Shown: one piece after another, positions 45,334-53,995 of the stretch
Numbering within the stretch: the first letter of the stretch is position 1
Layout: the number at the start of each line of letters is the position of its first letter
Assembly (NCBI GenBank): GCA_051000395.1
Contig: JBPCOI010000027.1
Span: forward strand, 56,868-120,867
DNA: 64,000 nucleotides
Reading direction: 5' to 3'
Origin: JBPCOI01 sp051000395
GTDB taxonomy: Bacteria; Actinomycetota; Actinomycetes; Mycobacteriales; Jatrophihabitantaceae
Notes under the pieces: model-generated
The model's input: only the letters and a program-made list of their open reading frames with translations
Database searches by the model: none
What the model was told of the DNA's origin: nothing
Program-made: the position numbers and the translations under genes

Positions 45334-46035
45334 TCAGTACGGGTCGGGCGTGCCGCGGTAGCCGACCACGCGGGCCACCCGTAGTGCGATCTTGATCAGG
45401 ACGTTTCGCGCGAACCACGGCAGCTGGGCGAGCAGGCGCAGCCGGTCGCGTCCGGACGGCGTGCCGACCTCGAAGCGGGCCAGCGAGCCCGTCCGCCCGG
45501 CGTAGCGAAGCGCGCGGCCGGGCACCGCGTGCACCAGCAGCGCGAGCGTCACGCCGAGCGAGGAGAACGCGTCGTGCACGAACACCGGCGCTGCGGGCGG
45601 CAGGTGCTGTGCCCAGCGCAGGTCGTCGCTGACCGTCCAGTAGTCGTGCTTGCCGTCGATGTGTAGCAGCGCCAGTGGCCCGCGCCAGGACGGGCGCAGC
45701 GTGCCGCTGCGCGCGGTGAGCAGGCGCACTACCTCGCGCAGGCCGGCGGCCGCGAGATGCTGCTCGAAACGCTCGCGGGCGCCGGCGCCGCCGAACATCG
45801 GGCCGGCGACGAACGGATCGATCGCGATCACCCTGCTGCTGCCGGCGGCAGCGGCAGACGCGAGCACGAGCGTGGATCGTCCCTGGTGGCAGCCGATCTC
45901 CAGGATCAGGCCGCCGGCCGGGACGTCGCGCGCCGCGTCCCACAGCGCCTGCCCCTGTGCGCGGGTGAACCAGCCGGGCACGCGATCGGCCAGCGCCCAG
46001 GCGGCGTCGAACGCTGCGTTGCCGGGCTGCGGCAC
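45334..46035 (-). CDS. Class I SAM-dependent methyltransferase (Methyltransf_24 type)
   Basis: A 233-residue protein. The SAM loop is GLILEIGCHQGRSTLVLASAA, followed by an acidic VIAIDPF and a LLHIDGKHDYWTVSDDL segment typical of Methyltransf_24 proteins in glycan and cephalosporin-hydroxylase-like clusters. The GTG start is set by a GAGGAGGGG site seven bases upstream; the frame is open further but without such a site. It is the left edge of the surface-glycan block and convergent with the polA operon. The methyl acceptor is unknown, plausibly a sugar. Confidence 0.8.
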   Translation of the reverse strand: MPQPGNAAFDAAWALADRVPGWFTRAQGQALWDAARDVPAGGLILEIGCHQGRSTLVLASAAAAGSSRVIAIDPFVAGPMFGGAGARERFEQHLAAAGLREVVRLLTARSGTLRPSWRGPLALLHIDGKHDYWTVSDDLRWAQHLPPAAPVFVHDAFSSLGVTLALLVHAVPGRALRYAGRTGSLARFEVGTPSGRDRLRLLAQLPWFARNVLIKIALRVARVVGYRGTPDPY

Positions 46036-46150
46036 AGGCGCCCCTCCTCGTCCTTCGATCGCTCGAACGAATCGTGCGAGCGTAACCGCGGCGGCAGGGC
46101 CGCCGCGCACGGTGCTTACCCGCTCGGGGCCGATACGGCAGGATGTGCCC

Positions 46151-47608
46151 ATGCCGCCCACCAGCCGCCGTCCGGCCCGCGCCGCGATCGTCATCGCCGC
46201 GGCGTGTTCGAGCGTCCTCGCCGCGTGCGGGAACGCGTCCACTCCGGTCAGCGCGCGGCAGAGCGCGGTGCGCTCGAGCAGCAACGACGTCGCCTTCAAG
46301 AACTGCGCCAGCAACTGCACCGGCGAGATCGACGGGGCCAAGTACCGCATCGCCCTGCCGAGCAAGTGGAACGGCACGCTGCTTCTCTACTCGCACGGCT
46401 ACCGCTTCGCCTCGCCCATCCCGGCCGAACCGGGCTCCGCGGTGCAGACCAACGCCCAGGTCAGCTCGACCGACGCCGACGGCAGCGCCTCGGACCCGCT
46501 GAGCAGGAAACTGCTCGGCGAGGGTTACGCGCTGGCCGGCTCGTCGTACAAGAGCAACGGCTGGGCAGTGGCCGACGGTGTGGACGCCGGTGTCGCGCTG
46601 CACAAGAAGTTCGTCGAGCTGGTGGGCAACCCGAAGCGCACCTACGTGTGGGGCGACTCGCTCGGCGGCCTGATCACCGAGATCCTGGCCGAGGAGAACC
46701 CGTCCTGGGTGGACGGCTCCGCGCCGATGTGTGGCGTGCTGGCCGGCCCGAACATGAACTTCGACCTCGCCCTTGACGTGGCATTCCTGATCAAGGCGCT
46801 GATCGACCCGTCACTCAAGCTCACCAACTACGCCAGTGCGGACGAAGCGAACCAGAACTGGGTGAGCGCCGCGGCGCTGGTGAAGAAGGCAGCGGCGGAC
46901 CTCGCGGGCGGCGGCACGGCCGCGATCCTCTACATCGCCGCCCTCGTCGGGGCACCGGCCAAGACCCAGACCTATGACGGGCACGACATCGTCTCGCAGG
47001 TCAAGGCCACCGTTGACGCGCTGCTGACCGCGCTCGCGTTCGGCACGTCGGGCCGGTACGAGGTCGAGCAGCGCGTCGGCGGCAACCCGTCGGACAACAC
47101 CAAGGCCGACTACGTGTCCCGCCTCACGCCGAAGGAGAACCTGACGATCACCGCCTTGCACGGTGACATCGGCAGCTTCGAGCAGAAGATCAACACGTTG
47201 CCGCGGGTGCACGCCGACGCCGCCGCGCGAACGGCGTTCGAGAAGCTCGGCGACACGACAGGCGACCTGCACGTCCCGACCGTGACGATGCACACCGAGG
47301 ACGATCCGCTCGTGCTGGTGCAGAACGAGACGGTGTTCGACCAGCGCGCCGAGCAGCGTGGCGAGGCGGCCAGGTTGGTGCAGACCTTCATCGCGCCGCC
47401 GGCGACCTACAGCGAGTCCAGCGGTGCGCCGTACGGTGCCGGGCACTGCAACTTCAGCGACCAGCAGCGCGTGGGCCTGGTCAACGTCCTGGACAACTGG
47501 GCGCGGCGTAGCGCGTACCCGGGCACCGGCGCGATCGCATCGGCCTTCGGCGCCGGGTACGACCCGCAGTTCGTCCCGGGACCGTGGCCGGGTTCCGGTC
47601 AGAGTTAA
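46151..47608 (+). CDS. Secreted alpha/beta-hydrolase lipoprotein
   Basis: A ~485-residue protein with a signal peptide and lipobox LAAC. After a Ser-rich tether comes the fold: YRIALPSKWNGTLLLYSHGY (oxyanion His-Gly), the nucleophile elbow YVWGDSLGGLITEI (GDSLGG), an Asp in the HTEDDPLVLVQNE segment, and a late His in APYGAGHCNFSDQQ. These make a plausible Ser-Asp-His triad. The substrate is unknown; an envelope lipid, ester or peptide is possible. ATG chosen; a GTG two codons earlier is equal. Divergent from the methyltransferase, 115 bases apart. Confidence 0.82.
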   Translation: MPPTSRRPARAAIVIAAACSSVLAACGNASTPVSARQSAVRSSSNDVAFKNCASNCTGEIDGAKYRIALPSKWNGTLLLYSHGYRFASPIPAEPGSAVQTNAQVSSTDADGSASDPLSRKLLGEGYALAGSSYKSNGWAVADGVDAGVALHKKFVELVGNPKRTYVWGDSLGGLITEILAEENPSWVDGSAPMCGVLAGPNMNFDLALDVAFLIKALIDPSLKLTNYASADEANQNWVSAAALVKKAAADLAGGGTAAILYIAALVGAPAKTQTYDGHDIVSQVKATVDALLTALAFGTSGRYEVEQRVGGNPSDNTKADYVSRLTPKENLTITALHGDIGSFEQKINTLPRVHADAAARTAFEKLGDTTGDLHVPTVTMHTEDDPLVLVQNETVFDQRAEQRGEAARLVQTFIAPPATYSESSGAPYGAGHCNFSDQQRVGLVNVLDNWARRSAYPGTGAIASAFGAGYDPQFVPGPWPGSGQS

Positions 47609-47641
47609 CGGCCGCCGGTTGCAGCCGGGGGACAGACACAC

Positions 47642-47719
47642 TGAGCCGCCTGAGCCGCCTGAGCCGCCCGTGCCGCCCGTGCCGCCCGTGCCCAGCGTGC
47701 CCGCCGTGCCCGCGGTGCC
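47642..47719. repeat. Nine-base tandem repeats encoding Pro-Pro-Glu / Pro-Pro-Val
   Basis: A run of GAGCCGCCT then GTGCCGCCC units directly upstream of the flippase. In the flippase frame it would encode repeated PPE, PPV and PAV triplets and contains several GTG codons, making the true translation start ambiguous. Slippage-prone, so length may vary between strains. Confidence 0.7.
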
Positions 47720-47729
47720 GGCCGGCGAC

Positions 47730-48953
47730 GTGACGCGCCACGCGCGGGTCAAGAAGCAGGCGGCCGTCGGACTGCTTCCGGTCACGCTCGCCACGATCGC
47801 CGGCAACGCACTGAGTTACCTCTTGCTGGTGCTCGCCGCCCGCTGGCTGCGTCCGGTCGAGTACAGCGAGACGGTCACGCTGCTGAACGTCCTGCTGGTG
47901 GGCTCGGTCCCGTGCCTCGCGCTGCAGGCGGTGGCGGCCCGGCGGACGGCGACCGGCACGCCGCGTGGCGTGCTGCGGTTGGGCGCGCTTGTGGGCGTCG
48001 TCACGGCCCTGGTGACGATCGCGATCTCGCCGGGCGTCGTCGCGTTCCTGCGGCTTCCGTCGCCGATCGGGGTCCTGCTCGTCGCGCTGGCGTTCCCGTT
48101 CGCCGCCGTGCAGGGTACGGCGCAGGGCATCATGCAGGGGATGCGCCGCTTCCGGGCGCTCGCCGCGGTGACGTTCGCTGGGATCTTCGGCCGGTCCGCG
48201 CTCGGTCTCGCCGGCCTCGCGGTCACCGGCACTGCGGCGGGCACCCTTGCCGCAGTGAGCGCGGGCAACGCGGCCGCCGCGAGCTGTTTGGTCGGGGCCA
48301 GCCCGCGGGTGGGGGCCTGGGCGCGCCAGAGCTGGCCGCAGGCGCGCAACCTGCTGGCCGAGCTCGCCCACGCCTCGCATGCCTACGGCACCTTCCTGTT
48401 GCTCACCACGGCCGACGTGCTGTTGGCCCGGCACGTGCTCCCCGTCGCGGCGGCAGCGGGATACGCGGCCGGCTCGGTGCTGACCCGCATCGCCCTGTGG
48501 TTGCCGCAGTCGCTCGTCACCGTGTTGTTCCCCGCGCTGACCGACGCGTCTCGGCACGGACGCGTCGTCGCTCGCGGGGTGGCCGCGCTGGCCGGAGTCG
48601 GGCTGGTGCTGGTCGCCGGCAGCCTCGCGCTGCACCACCAGGTGTGGTCGCTCGTGGCCGGTGATCGCTACGCCGCCGACGCCACCCACGCCTGGCTTTT
48701 CGTCCTGCTCGGCAGCTGCCTGGCCGTGACCCAGTTCGCCCTCGTCGCCGGCCTCGCCGTGCGCAGCGCTGCACTGACCGGCCTGCTGTGGCTCACCCTG
48801 CTCGTCGAAGCGACCACGGTGCTCAACCTGGGCGCACCGAGCGTCGGGTCGGTCGCAGGCACGGCGTGCGTGGTCAACCTGCTCGCCGCGGCCGCGGGCG
48901 TCGCGATCCGCACGCGCACCCGCCGGCACCGGCTCGCGCCGCGTCCGGGATGA
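47730..48953 (+). CDS. Wzx/MurJ-type polysaccharide flippase (MOP superfamily)
   Basis: A ~407-residue integral membrane protein with about twelve helices. It begins VKKQAAVGLLPVTLATIAGN, with LVLAARWLRPVEYSETVTLL, a feature of O-antigen flippases (the short R-x-L-x-P-x-E/D-Y loop after helix 1). FAAVQGTAQGIMQGMRRFR and LLTTADVLLARHVLPVAAA are further family features. It should move lipid-linked glycan across the membrane. The start is uncertain: the frame stays open through a proline-rich repeat upstream; the GTG before TRHARVKKQ is taken. The next gene overlaps its stop (ATGA). Confidence 0.8.
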   Translation: MTRHARVKKQAAVGLLPVTLATIAGNALSYLLLVLAARWLRPVEYSETVTLLNVLLVGSVPCLALQAVAARRTATGTPRGVLRLGALVGVVTALVTIAISPGVVAFLRLPSPIGVLLVALAFPFAAVQGTAQGIMQGMRRFRALAAVTFAGIFGRSALGLAGLAVTGTAAGTLAAVSAGNAAAASCLVGASPRVGAWARQSWPQARNLLAELAHASHAYGTFLLLTTADVLLARHVLPVAAAAGYAAGSVLTRIALWLPQSLVTVLFPALTDASRHGRVVARGVAALAGVGLVLVAGSLALHHQVWSLVAGDRYAADATHAWLFVLLGSCLAVTQFALVAGLAVRSAALTGLLWLTLLVEATTVLNLGAPSVGSVAGTACVVNLLAAAAGVAIRTRTRRHRLAPRPG

Positions 48954-50668
48954 GGGCGCGCAGCTGGACGTCCGGCGTACGCGGCAGCACCGCGTCCGTC
49001 CTCGTGACAGACCTGTGGGCGGTGCTGCTGGCGGCTCTTGTCTGCCGTCCGTTGCTGTTCGGCTCGGGGTACGGGCTGGCGCGCGACATGGTCTTCACGC
49101 CACGCCAGCCGCTCGATCTCGACGCGCTCGGTCTCGGTTCGGGTTCGGCACGGGCTGTCCCGGTGAACGCGGTGCTCGGACTGAGCGCGCTGGTCCTCGA
49201 CGGGACCTGGGTCGGTCGCTTCGCGGTGTTCGTGGTGCTGGTGCTCGCAGGCTGCGGTGCCCATCGCCTGCTGCGCCCGCTCGGGTTACCGGCGCGGCTG
49301 ATCGCCGCCGGGTTCGCCGTGTGGAACCCCTTCGTCGTGGAACGGCTGGCGCTCGGCCAGTGGGCGCTGCTGAGCGCCTACGCGGCGCTGCCCTGGCTGG
49401 TGGCCGCGGTGCTGCGCTACCGCGCCGACGGCGCCGGACATCGCCGGCTCGCCCCGGTGATCGGCTGGTTGGCGCTGGCGGCGCTGACCCCGACTGGCGC
49501 CATCATCGGCGCGGTCGCGACGCTGGTCATGGGCCTGGGCCGCTCGCGGCGCCGCAATCTGACGTTGATCGCCGTGGCCCTCGTGCTGCAGGTGCCGTGG
49601 ATCCTGCCCTCGGTGCTGAACGCGGCGTCGGCGACCAGCGACCCGGCGGCGGTCGCCGCGTTCGCCGCCCGTCCCGAGCGGCCGGGTGGTCCGTTGCTCA
49701 GCCTGCTCGGCCTGGGCGGAATCTGGGATTCCGGCAGCGTCCCGCCGTCGAGATCAGGAGCGCTCGGCTACCTCACCGAGGCCGCGGTCGTCGTCGCCCT
49801 CGTAGCAGGCCTGCCCGGCCTGCGACGGTGCCTGCCGCGTGGACGTGCCCGGCTCGTCGGGCTCGCTGCGTTCGGCTTCGTCCTCGCCTGCGCGTCGAGC
49901 GTGCCGGGCCTGTCCGCGCTCGAGCGTTGGGCGGTCGCGACGGTCCCGGGCGCGGGGCTGCTGCGGGACAGCCAGAAATGGCTGATCCCGTTCGTGCTGC
50001 TCGTCGTGGTGTGTGCCGCTCAGGGTGTGCAGCGGTTGTGCCTCGCCGCGCCGCGGCGCTTCGGCGTCGCGCTGGCTGTTGCCGCCGCGGCACTGCCCTT
50101 GCTGCTGCTGCCGGATGCGCTGGCCACGACGCGTGACGCGCTCACCCCGGTCAGGTATCCGCCCGACTTCCAGCAGGTCGCCCGGCGGGTGGACGGCACC
50201 GGCGCGCTGCTCACCCTGCCGCTCAGCGCCTATCGGCGCTTCGCCTGGGGCCGTCCGCTCGCCGTCGCCGACCCGGCACCGCAATGGTTCGACACGCGGG
50301 TTGTCGTTTCCGACGAACTCGTCGTCGGCAACACCCGGCTCGCGGGCGAGAACCCGCTCGTCGCGCGTATCGGGCACGAGCTCGCCGCCGGTCAGCCGGC
50401 CGCCGCCGTCCTGTCCGCCGCCGCGATCCGCTGGGTACTCGTCTACCGCGACGCGCCGGGCGCCGCGCAGCTGCCACTCGCCGGGCTGCACCGCGCGTAC
50501 TCCGGCGCGCACCTGGCCCTGTACCGCGTCGACGCGCCGGTGGCACGCGGCCGCACCGACGCCGCGGTAGTTGCCGTCCTGCTGGCCGACGGCCTGGTGC
50601 TGTGCCTGGTGCTCGCGGCGCTGCTTGCCGCTGTCGCCGACCGGCTGCGGCGTCGCTCAGCGGCCTGA
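48950..50668 (+). CDS. Multi-spanning membrane protein, possible GT-C glycosyltransferase
   Basis: A 572-residue protein with about eleven hydrophobic helices, large non-cytoplasmic loops and a C-terminal soluble segment ending in one more helix. It carries LARDMVFTPRQPLD early, an acidic residue pair typical of the first loop of GT-C enzymes, WNPFVVERLALGQWALL, and RDSQKWLIPFVLLV. These patterns occur in actinobacterial membrane proteins found beside flippases and GT4 enzymes. A lipid-linked sugar transferase role is inferred only from topology and neighbours. It overlaps the flippase stop. Confidence 0.6.
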   Translation: MRARSWTSGVRGSTASVLVTDLWAVLLAALVCRPLLFGSGYGLARDMVFTPRQPLDLDALGLGSGSARAVPVNAVLGLSALVLDGTWVGRFAVFVVLVLAGCGAHRLLRPLGLPARLIAAGFAVWNPFVVERLALGQWALLSAYAALPWLVAAVLRYRADGAGHRRLAPVIGWLALAALTPTGAIIGAVATLVMGLGRSRRRNLTLIAVALVLQVPWILPSVLNAASATSDPAAVAAFAARPERPGGPLLSLLGLGGIWDSGSVPPSRSGALGYLTEAAVVVALVAGLPGLRRCLPRGRARLVGLAAFGFVLACASSVPGLSALERWAVATVPGAGLLRDSQKWLIPFVLLVVVCAAQGVQRLCLAAPRRFGVALAVAAAALPLLLLPDALATTRDALTPVRYPPDFQQVARRVDGTGALLTLPLSAYRRFAWGRPLAVADPAPQWFDTRVVVSDELVVGNTRLAGENPLVARIGHELAAGQPAAAVLSAAAIRWVLVYRDAPGAAQLPLAGLHRAYSGAHLALYRVDAPVARGRTDAAVVAVLLADGLVLCLVLAALLAAVADRLRRRSAA

Positions 50669-50685
50669 GGCTTGCTAGGCTGGGC

Positions 50686-51984
50686 TTAACACCCACTGGA
50701 GGAGCAGCCGTGTCCCGAGTCGTCTCCGCCGTCGGCGCTGCGCTCGTCGGAGCGGCGCTCGCGGTCGTCGCGGTGATCTCCGTGGTGTCCGCACAGAACG
50801 CGGCGCCGAGCAGCAACCCGGCCGGGCAGGGAATCGTCCAGTACGGCAGCCGCTGAGCGCCGGACCTGCTCGCATACGCGTTCGAACTGCTCGGCGGTCG
50901 TCTCCCAGCTGAAGCTGCGCGCGTACGCAGTCGCTGCCAGCGAGAGTTCCCGCCGCCGCGCCTCGTCCTGCAGCAACCGCCGCGTCAGATCGACCAGGTC
51001 GTCGAGGTCAGCGGCGAGCAGTCCCGTCACACCGTCCACGATCGCCTCCCGGACCCCGCCTGCGCCGGCGTAGGCGATGGTGGGCGTGCCCACCCCTGCT
51101 GCCTCGGTGATTGCGATGCCCCACCCCTCCTTGACCGACGGGGCGAGCATCAGCCATGCCTGGGCGAGCAGCCGGTCACGGCTCACGTCGGGTAGGTAGC
51201 CGTGGAAGCTCACCCGTTCCTGCACCGCGCCCTGCACCACCGCCTCGCGCAGCCGCTCGCTCCACCAGCCGCGTCCGATGATGTCCAGGTGCAACTGCGG
51301 CAGCTCGCCGGCCAGCCGCGCCACGACGTGGATCGCGTCCTCGATCTGCTTGTGCGGGACGAGCCGGGCCAGCACGCACAGGCGCGGAGTCGGGGACCTG
51401 TCAGGCGGATCCGGGTTCGCCGGCGCGGATACGCCGTTGCGCACGACGCTCACAAGTCCGGGACGGACGCCGAGGGCGACGAGGTCCGCGCGCGTGGCCT
51501 CGGACACCGTCACGTGCCTGGTGTTGCGGTACAGGGCGGGGGCGACGCGGGATTCGACGAACCAGCCGATCCGCCCGCGCAGCCCGGGGTAGATCATGTG
51601 CCACTGCTCGCGGTGCAGGTGGTGCACCAGCACAAGCACGCCGCTGCGGCGCACCAGCCGCGCGGCGAACGGCAGCCCGTTGATCACGTCGACGACGACG
51701 TCCTGGGCCCGGCCGTCGCGTGAGAGCAGGTAGCGCAGGCCGGCGACATAGACGCTGCGCCGGCCGCCGCGGCGCAGGAACCGCACCCCGCCGACTAGCT
51801 CCTCGGCGGCCGCGCCCGGGTAGGCGGCGCAGAGGATCGTGACGGCGTGCCCGCGGCTCGCCAGCCTGGTCGCGATCTCGCGGACGTAGCGCTCGGAGCC
51901 GCCGCCGTCGGGATGACCCTCGTCGCGCCAGGTGAGGAAGGTGATCCGGCTCGCCTCGGCGGCTCCGCCCGGCGACGGTTTCAC
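50686..51984 (-). CDS. GT4-family glycosyltransferase
   Basis: GT-B fold retaining glycosyltransferase. The N-terminal domain has GHPDGGGSERYVREIATRLASRGH. The C-terminal domain has VLARLVPHKQIEDAI, LDIIGRGWWSERL, VSFHGYLPD, and LAPSVKEGWGIAITEAAGVGTPTIAY with the EGxGxxxxE nucleotide-sugar motif. The start is GTG in a GTGA overlap with the upstream membrane enzyme; another GTG lies 33 bases earlier. The natural fold ends near EQVRR, and the last ~50 codons run antisense through the DUF2613 gene to the first stop. Confidence 0.9.
   Translation of the reverse strand: MKPSPGGAAEASRITFLTWRDEGHPDGGGSERYVREIATRLASRGHAVTILCAAYPGAAAEELVGGVRFLRRGGRRSVYVAGLRYLLSRDGRAQDVVVDVINGLPFAARLVRRSGVLVLVHHLHREQWHMIYPGLRGRIGWFVESRVAPALYRNTRHVTVSEATRADLVALGVRPGLVSVVRNGVSAPANPDPPDRSPTPRLCVLARLVPHKQIEDAIHVVARLAGELPQLHLDIIGRGWWSERLREAVVQGAVQERVSFHGYLPDVSRDRLLAQAWLMLAPSVKEGWGIAITEAAGVGTPTIAYAGAGGVREAIVDGVTGLLAADLDDLVDLTRRLLQDEARRRELSLAATAYARSFSWETTAEQFERVCEQVRRSAAAVLDDSLPGRVAARRRVLCGHHGDHRDDRERRSDERSADGGDDSGHGCSSSGC
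50710..50856 (+). CDS. DUF2613 family small membrane protein
   Basis: A 48-residue protein with one membrane helix (VGAALVGAALAVVAVISVVSA) and the short polar tail QNAAPSSNPAGQGIVQYGSR, the DUF2613 pattern of actinobacteria. Function unknown. A GGAGGAG ribosome binding site lies five bases before the GTG. The whole gene lies antisense to the 3' end of the GT4 gene. It follows the GT-C-like gene by 41 bases, which include a TAGGCT-like -10. Confidence 0.8.
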   Translation: MSRVVSAVGAALVGAALAVVAVISVVSAQNAAPSSNPAGQGIVQYGSR

Positions 51985-53945
51985 CGGCGCGACCGCTCGG
52001 CCGCGAGGCTCCGGCACAGCGCCGGTTCCGGACCCCAGCCGTAGGCGACGCCCACGTCGCGGCGGCTGTCCGCGGTGCTGTCGCGCGGCTGTGGGACGAC
52101 CAGGCTGATCCGCGAGATCCAGTCCGTCCCGTACTCGGCGAGGGGGACCTCACCGGCGATACCGCCCGGCGTGGAGTACAGCACCGTCTCGTCGGTGGCC
52201 GTGTCCGCACGCAGGATGAGCAGTACCGAAAGGCCGGGCGTGACGTCGAACCACAGGCCGGGCTCGGTCCTCGAGCCGTAGGTGACCACGAAGCGGGCCC
52301 GCTGCGAAACCTGCGTCTGCAACGCGATCGTGCGGATGTCGCGGCCGTAGACCTGGAACAGCGGGATCATCGCGTTGCCGGTCGCCCGCGCGCCGATCCG
52401 GATGCGAGCTAGCCGCTCGCGCTGCTCGACGGCGATCCACGGCTGGGAGTTGTCGCCGGTGTCGAGGTAGAGCCCGGCACACTCGCCCACGATGCGCAGC
52501 TCGTCGGTACGGCCCTGCTGCGGCAACGCCGTCGATTGCGTGATCATGCTGCGCAGCGGATGGCCGGTGACCGCGCTGAGGTCCTGCTGCAGGGCCACGA
52601 ACTGGGTCAGCTTGTCGCCCTGCCAGGTCTGCGCCGCCAGCGCGGCGCCGGTTGCCATGTTCGCCGCGATGCTGAACACGGTCGCGAGCGACACGACGCT
52701 GAGGACCGAAACCTTGACGACGTGGCGGCGCCGTCGCCGCGCAAGCGCTTCGTTCAGCACACTGACGCCGATCGCGGAACCCAGCACCAGGAAGGGCAGG
52801 AACTCGCTGGTATAGCGGTAGGTGACGTAGCCGTAGCCCATCACCCCGGCGGTGACCGCGAGCGCGCCGAGCAGCGGTAGCCGTAGGACGCGGATCTCGA
52901 ACGCCGCCCCGCGCCAGGCGACCCGCACCGCGCCGAGTACCGACAGCGCGAGCAGCAGCGGCATGAACGCGGTGACGCTGCCGGTGCGATAGGACTGGTC
53001 CAGGAACGCCCCGCCGTAGGCAGGGGCGGGGTGCGCGGGCAGTGTGAGGTAGGGAAAGTAGTCCACGATGCGGATCCCGCGCGGCCGGAAGTAGTTCACC
53101 AGCGACGTCAGGAAGAACTGCGGACCGGTCAGGGTTCCGCCGTTGTGGGCGAGCGCCTCCCGGCGCCGCTGGTTGACGGCCGTCCACACCTGGTCCTGCA
53201 GCGGGAACAGGTACGGATGGCCGAACTTGACGAAGTTGTAGCTGGCCGCCACCAGCAGCGGCACCGCGCCGGCCGCCAGCACCGCCCAGCCCAGGCGCCG
53301 CAGGTCCGGATGCGGGCGTCCCGTCAGGATCCACCCGCCGGTCGCGATCACGGCCAGGCAGACCGCCCAGCCGCCGGTCGTCCTGGTGAGAATCGCGGCC
53401 AGCGTGAACCCCGCCAGCCACCACAGCGACTTGCGCTGCGGCAGCAGCGACACCCGGATCAGCCAGTACAGCGCCCCGATCACGAGCGCGGTCGCCCACA
53501 GGTACACCTCGTGATAGACCCACGGCAGGCTCGCGTCGAACACGAGCACGGTGCCGCCCGTCGCGGCGGCGAGGAAGATCGCCGAGAAGGCGGCTTCGGT
53601 GCGGGTGAGCTGGGCTGCTCCGCGCACGCAGCGGCGGACCAGCCAGTACAGCTTGGTCGTCATGGTCGCGAAGACGATCCAGGCACCGGCCATCGACAGC
53701 AGCGTCAGCCGGCCGTCGAACTCGTGGGTGACGAGCATGATCGGAATGCGCAGCAGCGCGGGAAACGGCGGGAAGTACATGTAGGTCCGGCCGTGGACGA
53801 CGAACCCCTCGATGCCGAGGCTTCCGGTGGGAACCGCGATGTGCCCGTGCAGGAACGCCTGCGCTTGCAGGTCGAAGAAGTTCGAGCCGAAGCGCTGCTC
53901 GACAGCGGTGCGCAGCGGGTCGAGGCGGAAGTCGAACAGGATCAA
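51981..53945 (-). CDS. Multi-spanning membrane glycosyltransferase-like protein (GT-C/PMT type)
   Basis: At least 654 residues with about eleven helices and a long C-terminal extracytoplasmic beta-rich domain. FDFRLDPLRTAVEQRFGSNFFDL puts acidic residues in the first large loop, as in GT-C enzymes; YMYFPPFPALLRIP and YGYVTYRYTSEFLPFL are further conserved blocks. The TTG used here is the first standard start, but in-frame codons upstream (ARLIRTSSAWGLALGGIAYF) look like the true first membrane helix. A CTG at 53999, overlapping the previous stop as CTGA, would include it. Donor and acceptor unknown. Confidence 0.75.
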   Translation of the reverse strand: MILFDFRLDPLRTAVEQRFGSNFFDLQAQAFLHGHIAVPTGSLGIEGFVVHGRTYMYFPPFPALLRIPIMLVTHEFDGRLTLLSMAGAWIVFATMTTKLYWLVRRCVRGAAQLTRTEAAFSAIFLAAATGGTVLVFDASLPWVYHEVYLWATALVIGALYWLIRVSLLPQRKSLWWLAGFTLAAILTRTTGGWAVCLAVIATGGWILTGRPHPDLRRLGWAVLAAGAVPLLVAASYNFVKFGHPYLFPLQDQVWTAVNQRRREALAHNGGTLTGPQFFLTSLVNYFRPRGIRIVDYFPYLTLPAHPAPAYGGAFLDQSYRTGSVTAFMPLLLALSVLGAVRVAWRGAAFEIRVLRLPLLGALAVTAGVMGYGYVTYRYTSEFLPFLVLGSAIGVSVLNEALARRRRRHVVKVSVLSVVSLATVFSIAANMATGAALAAQTWQGDKLTQFVALQQDLSAVTGHPLRSMITQSTALPQQGRTDELRIVGECAGLYLDTGDNSQPWIAVEQRERLARIRIGARATGNAMIPLFQVYGRDIRTIALQTQVSQRARFVVTYGSRTEPGLWFDVTPGLSVLLILRADTATDETVLYSTPGGIAGEVPLAEYGTDWISRISLVVPQPRDSTADSRRDVGVAYGWGPEPALCRSLAAERSRR

Positions 53946-53995
53946 GAAGTAGGCGATGCCACCGAGCGCGAGTCCCCAGGCCGACGACGTCCTGA

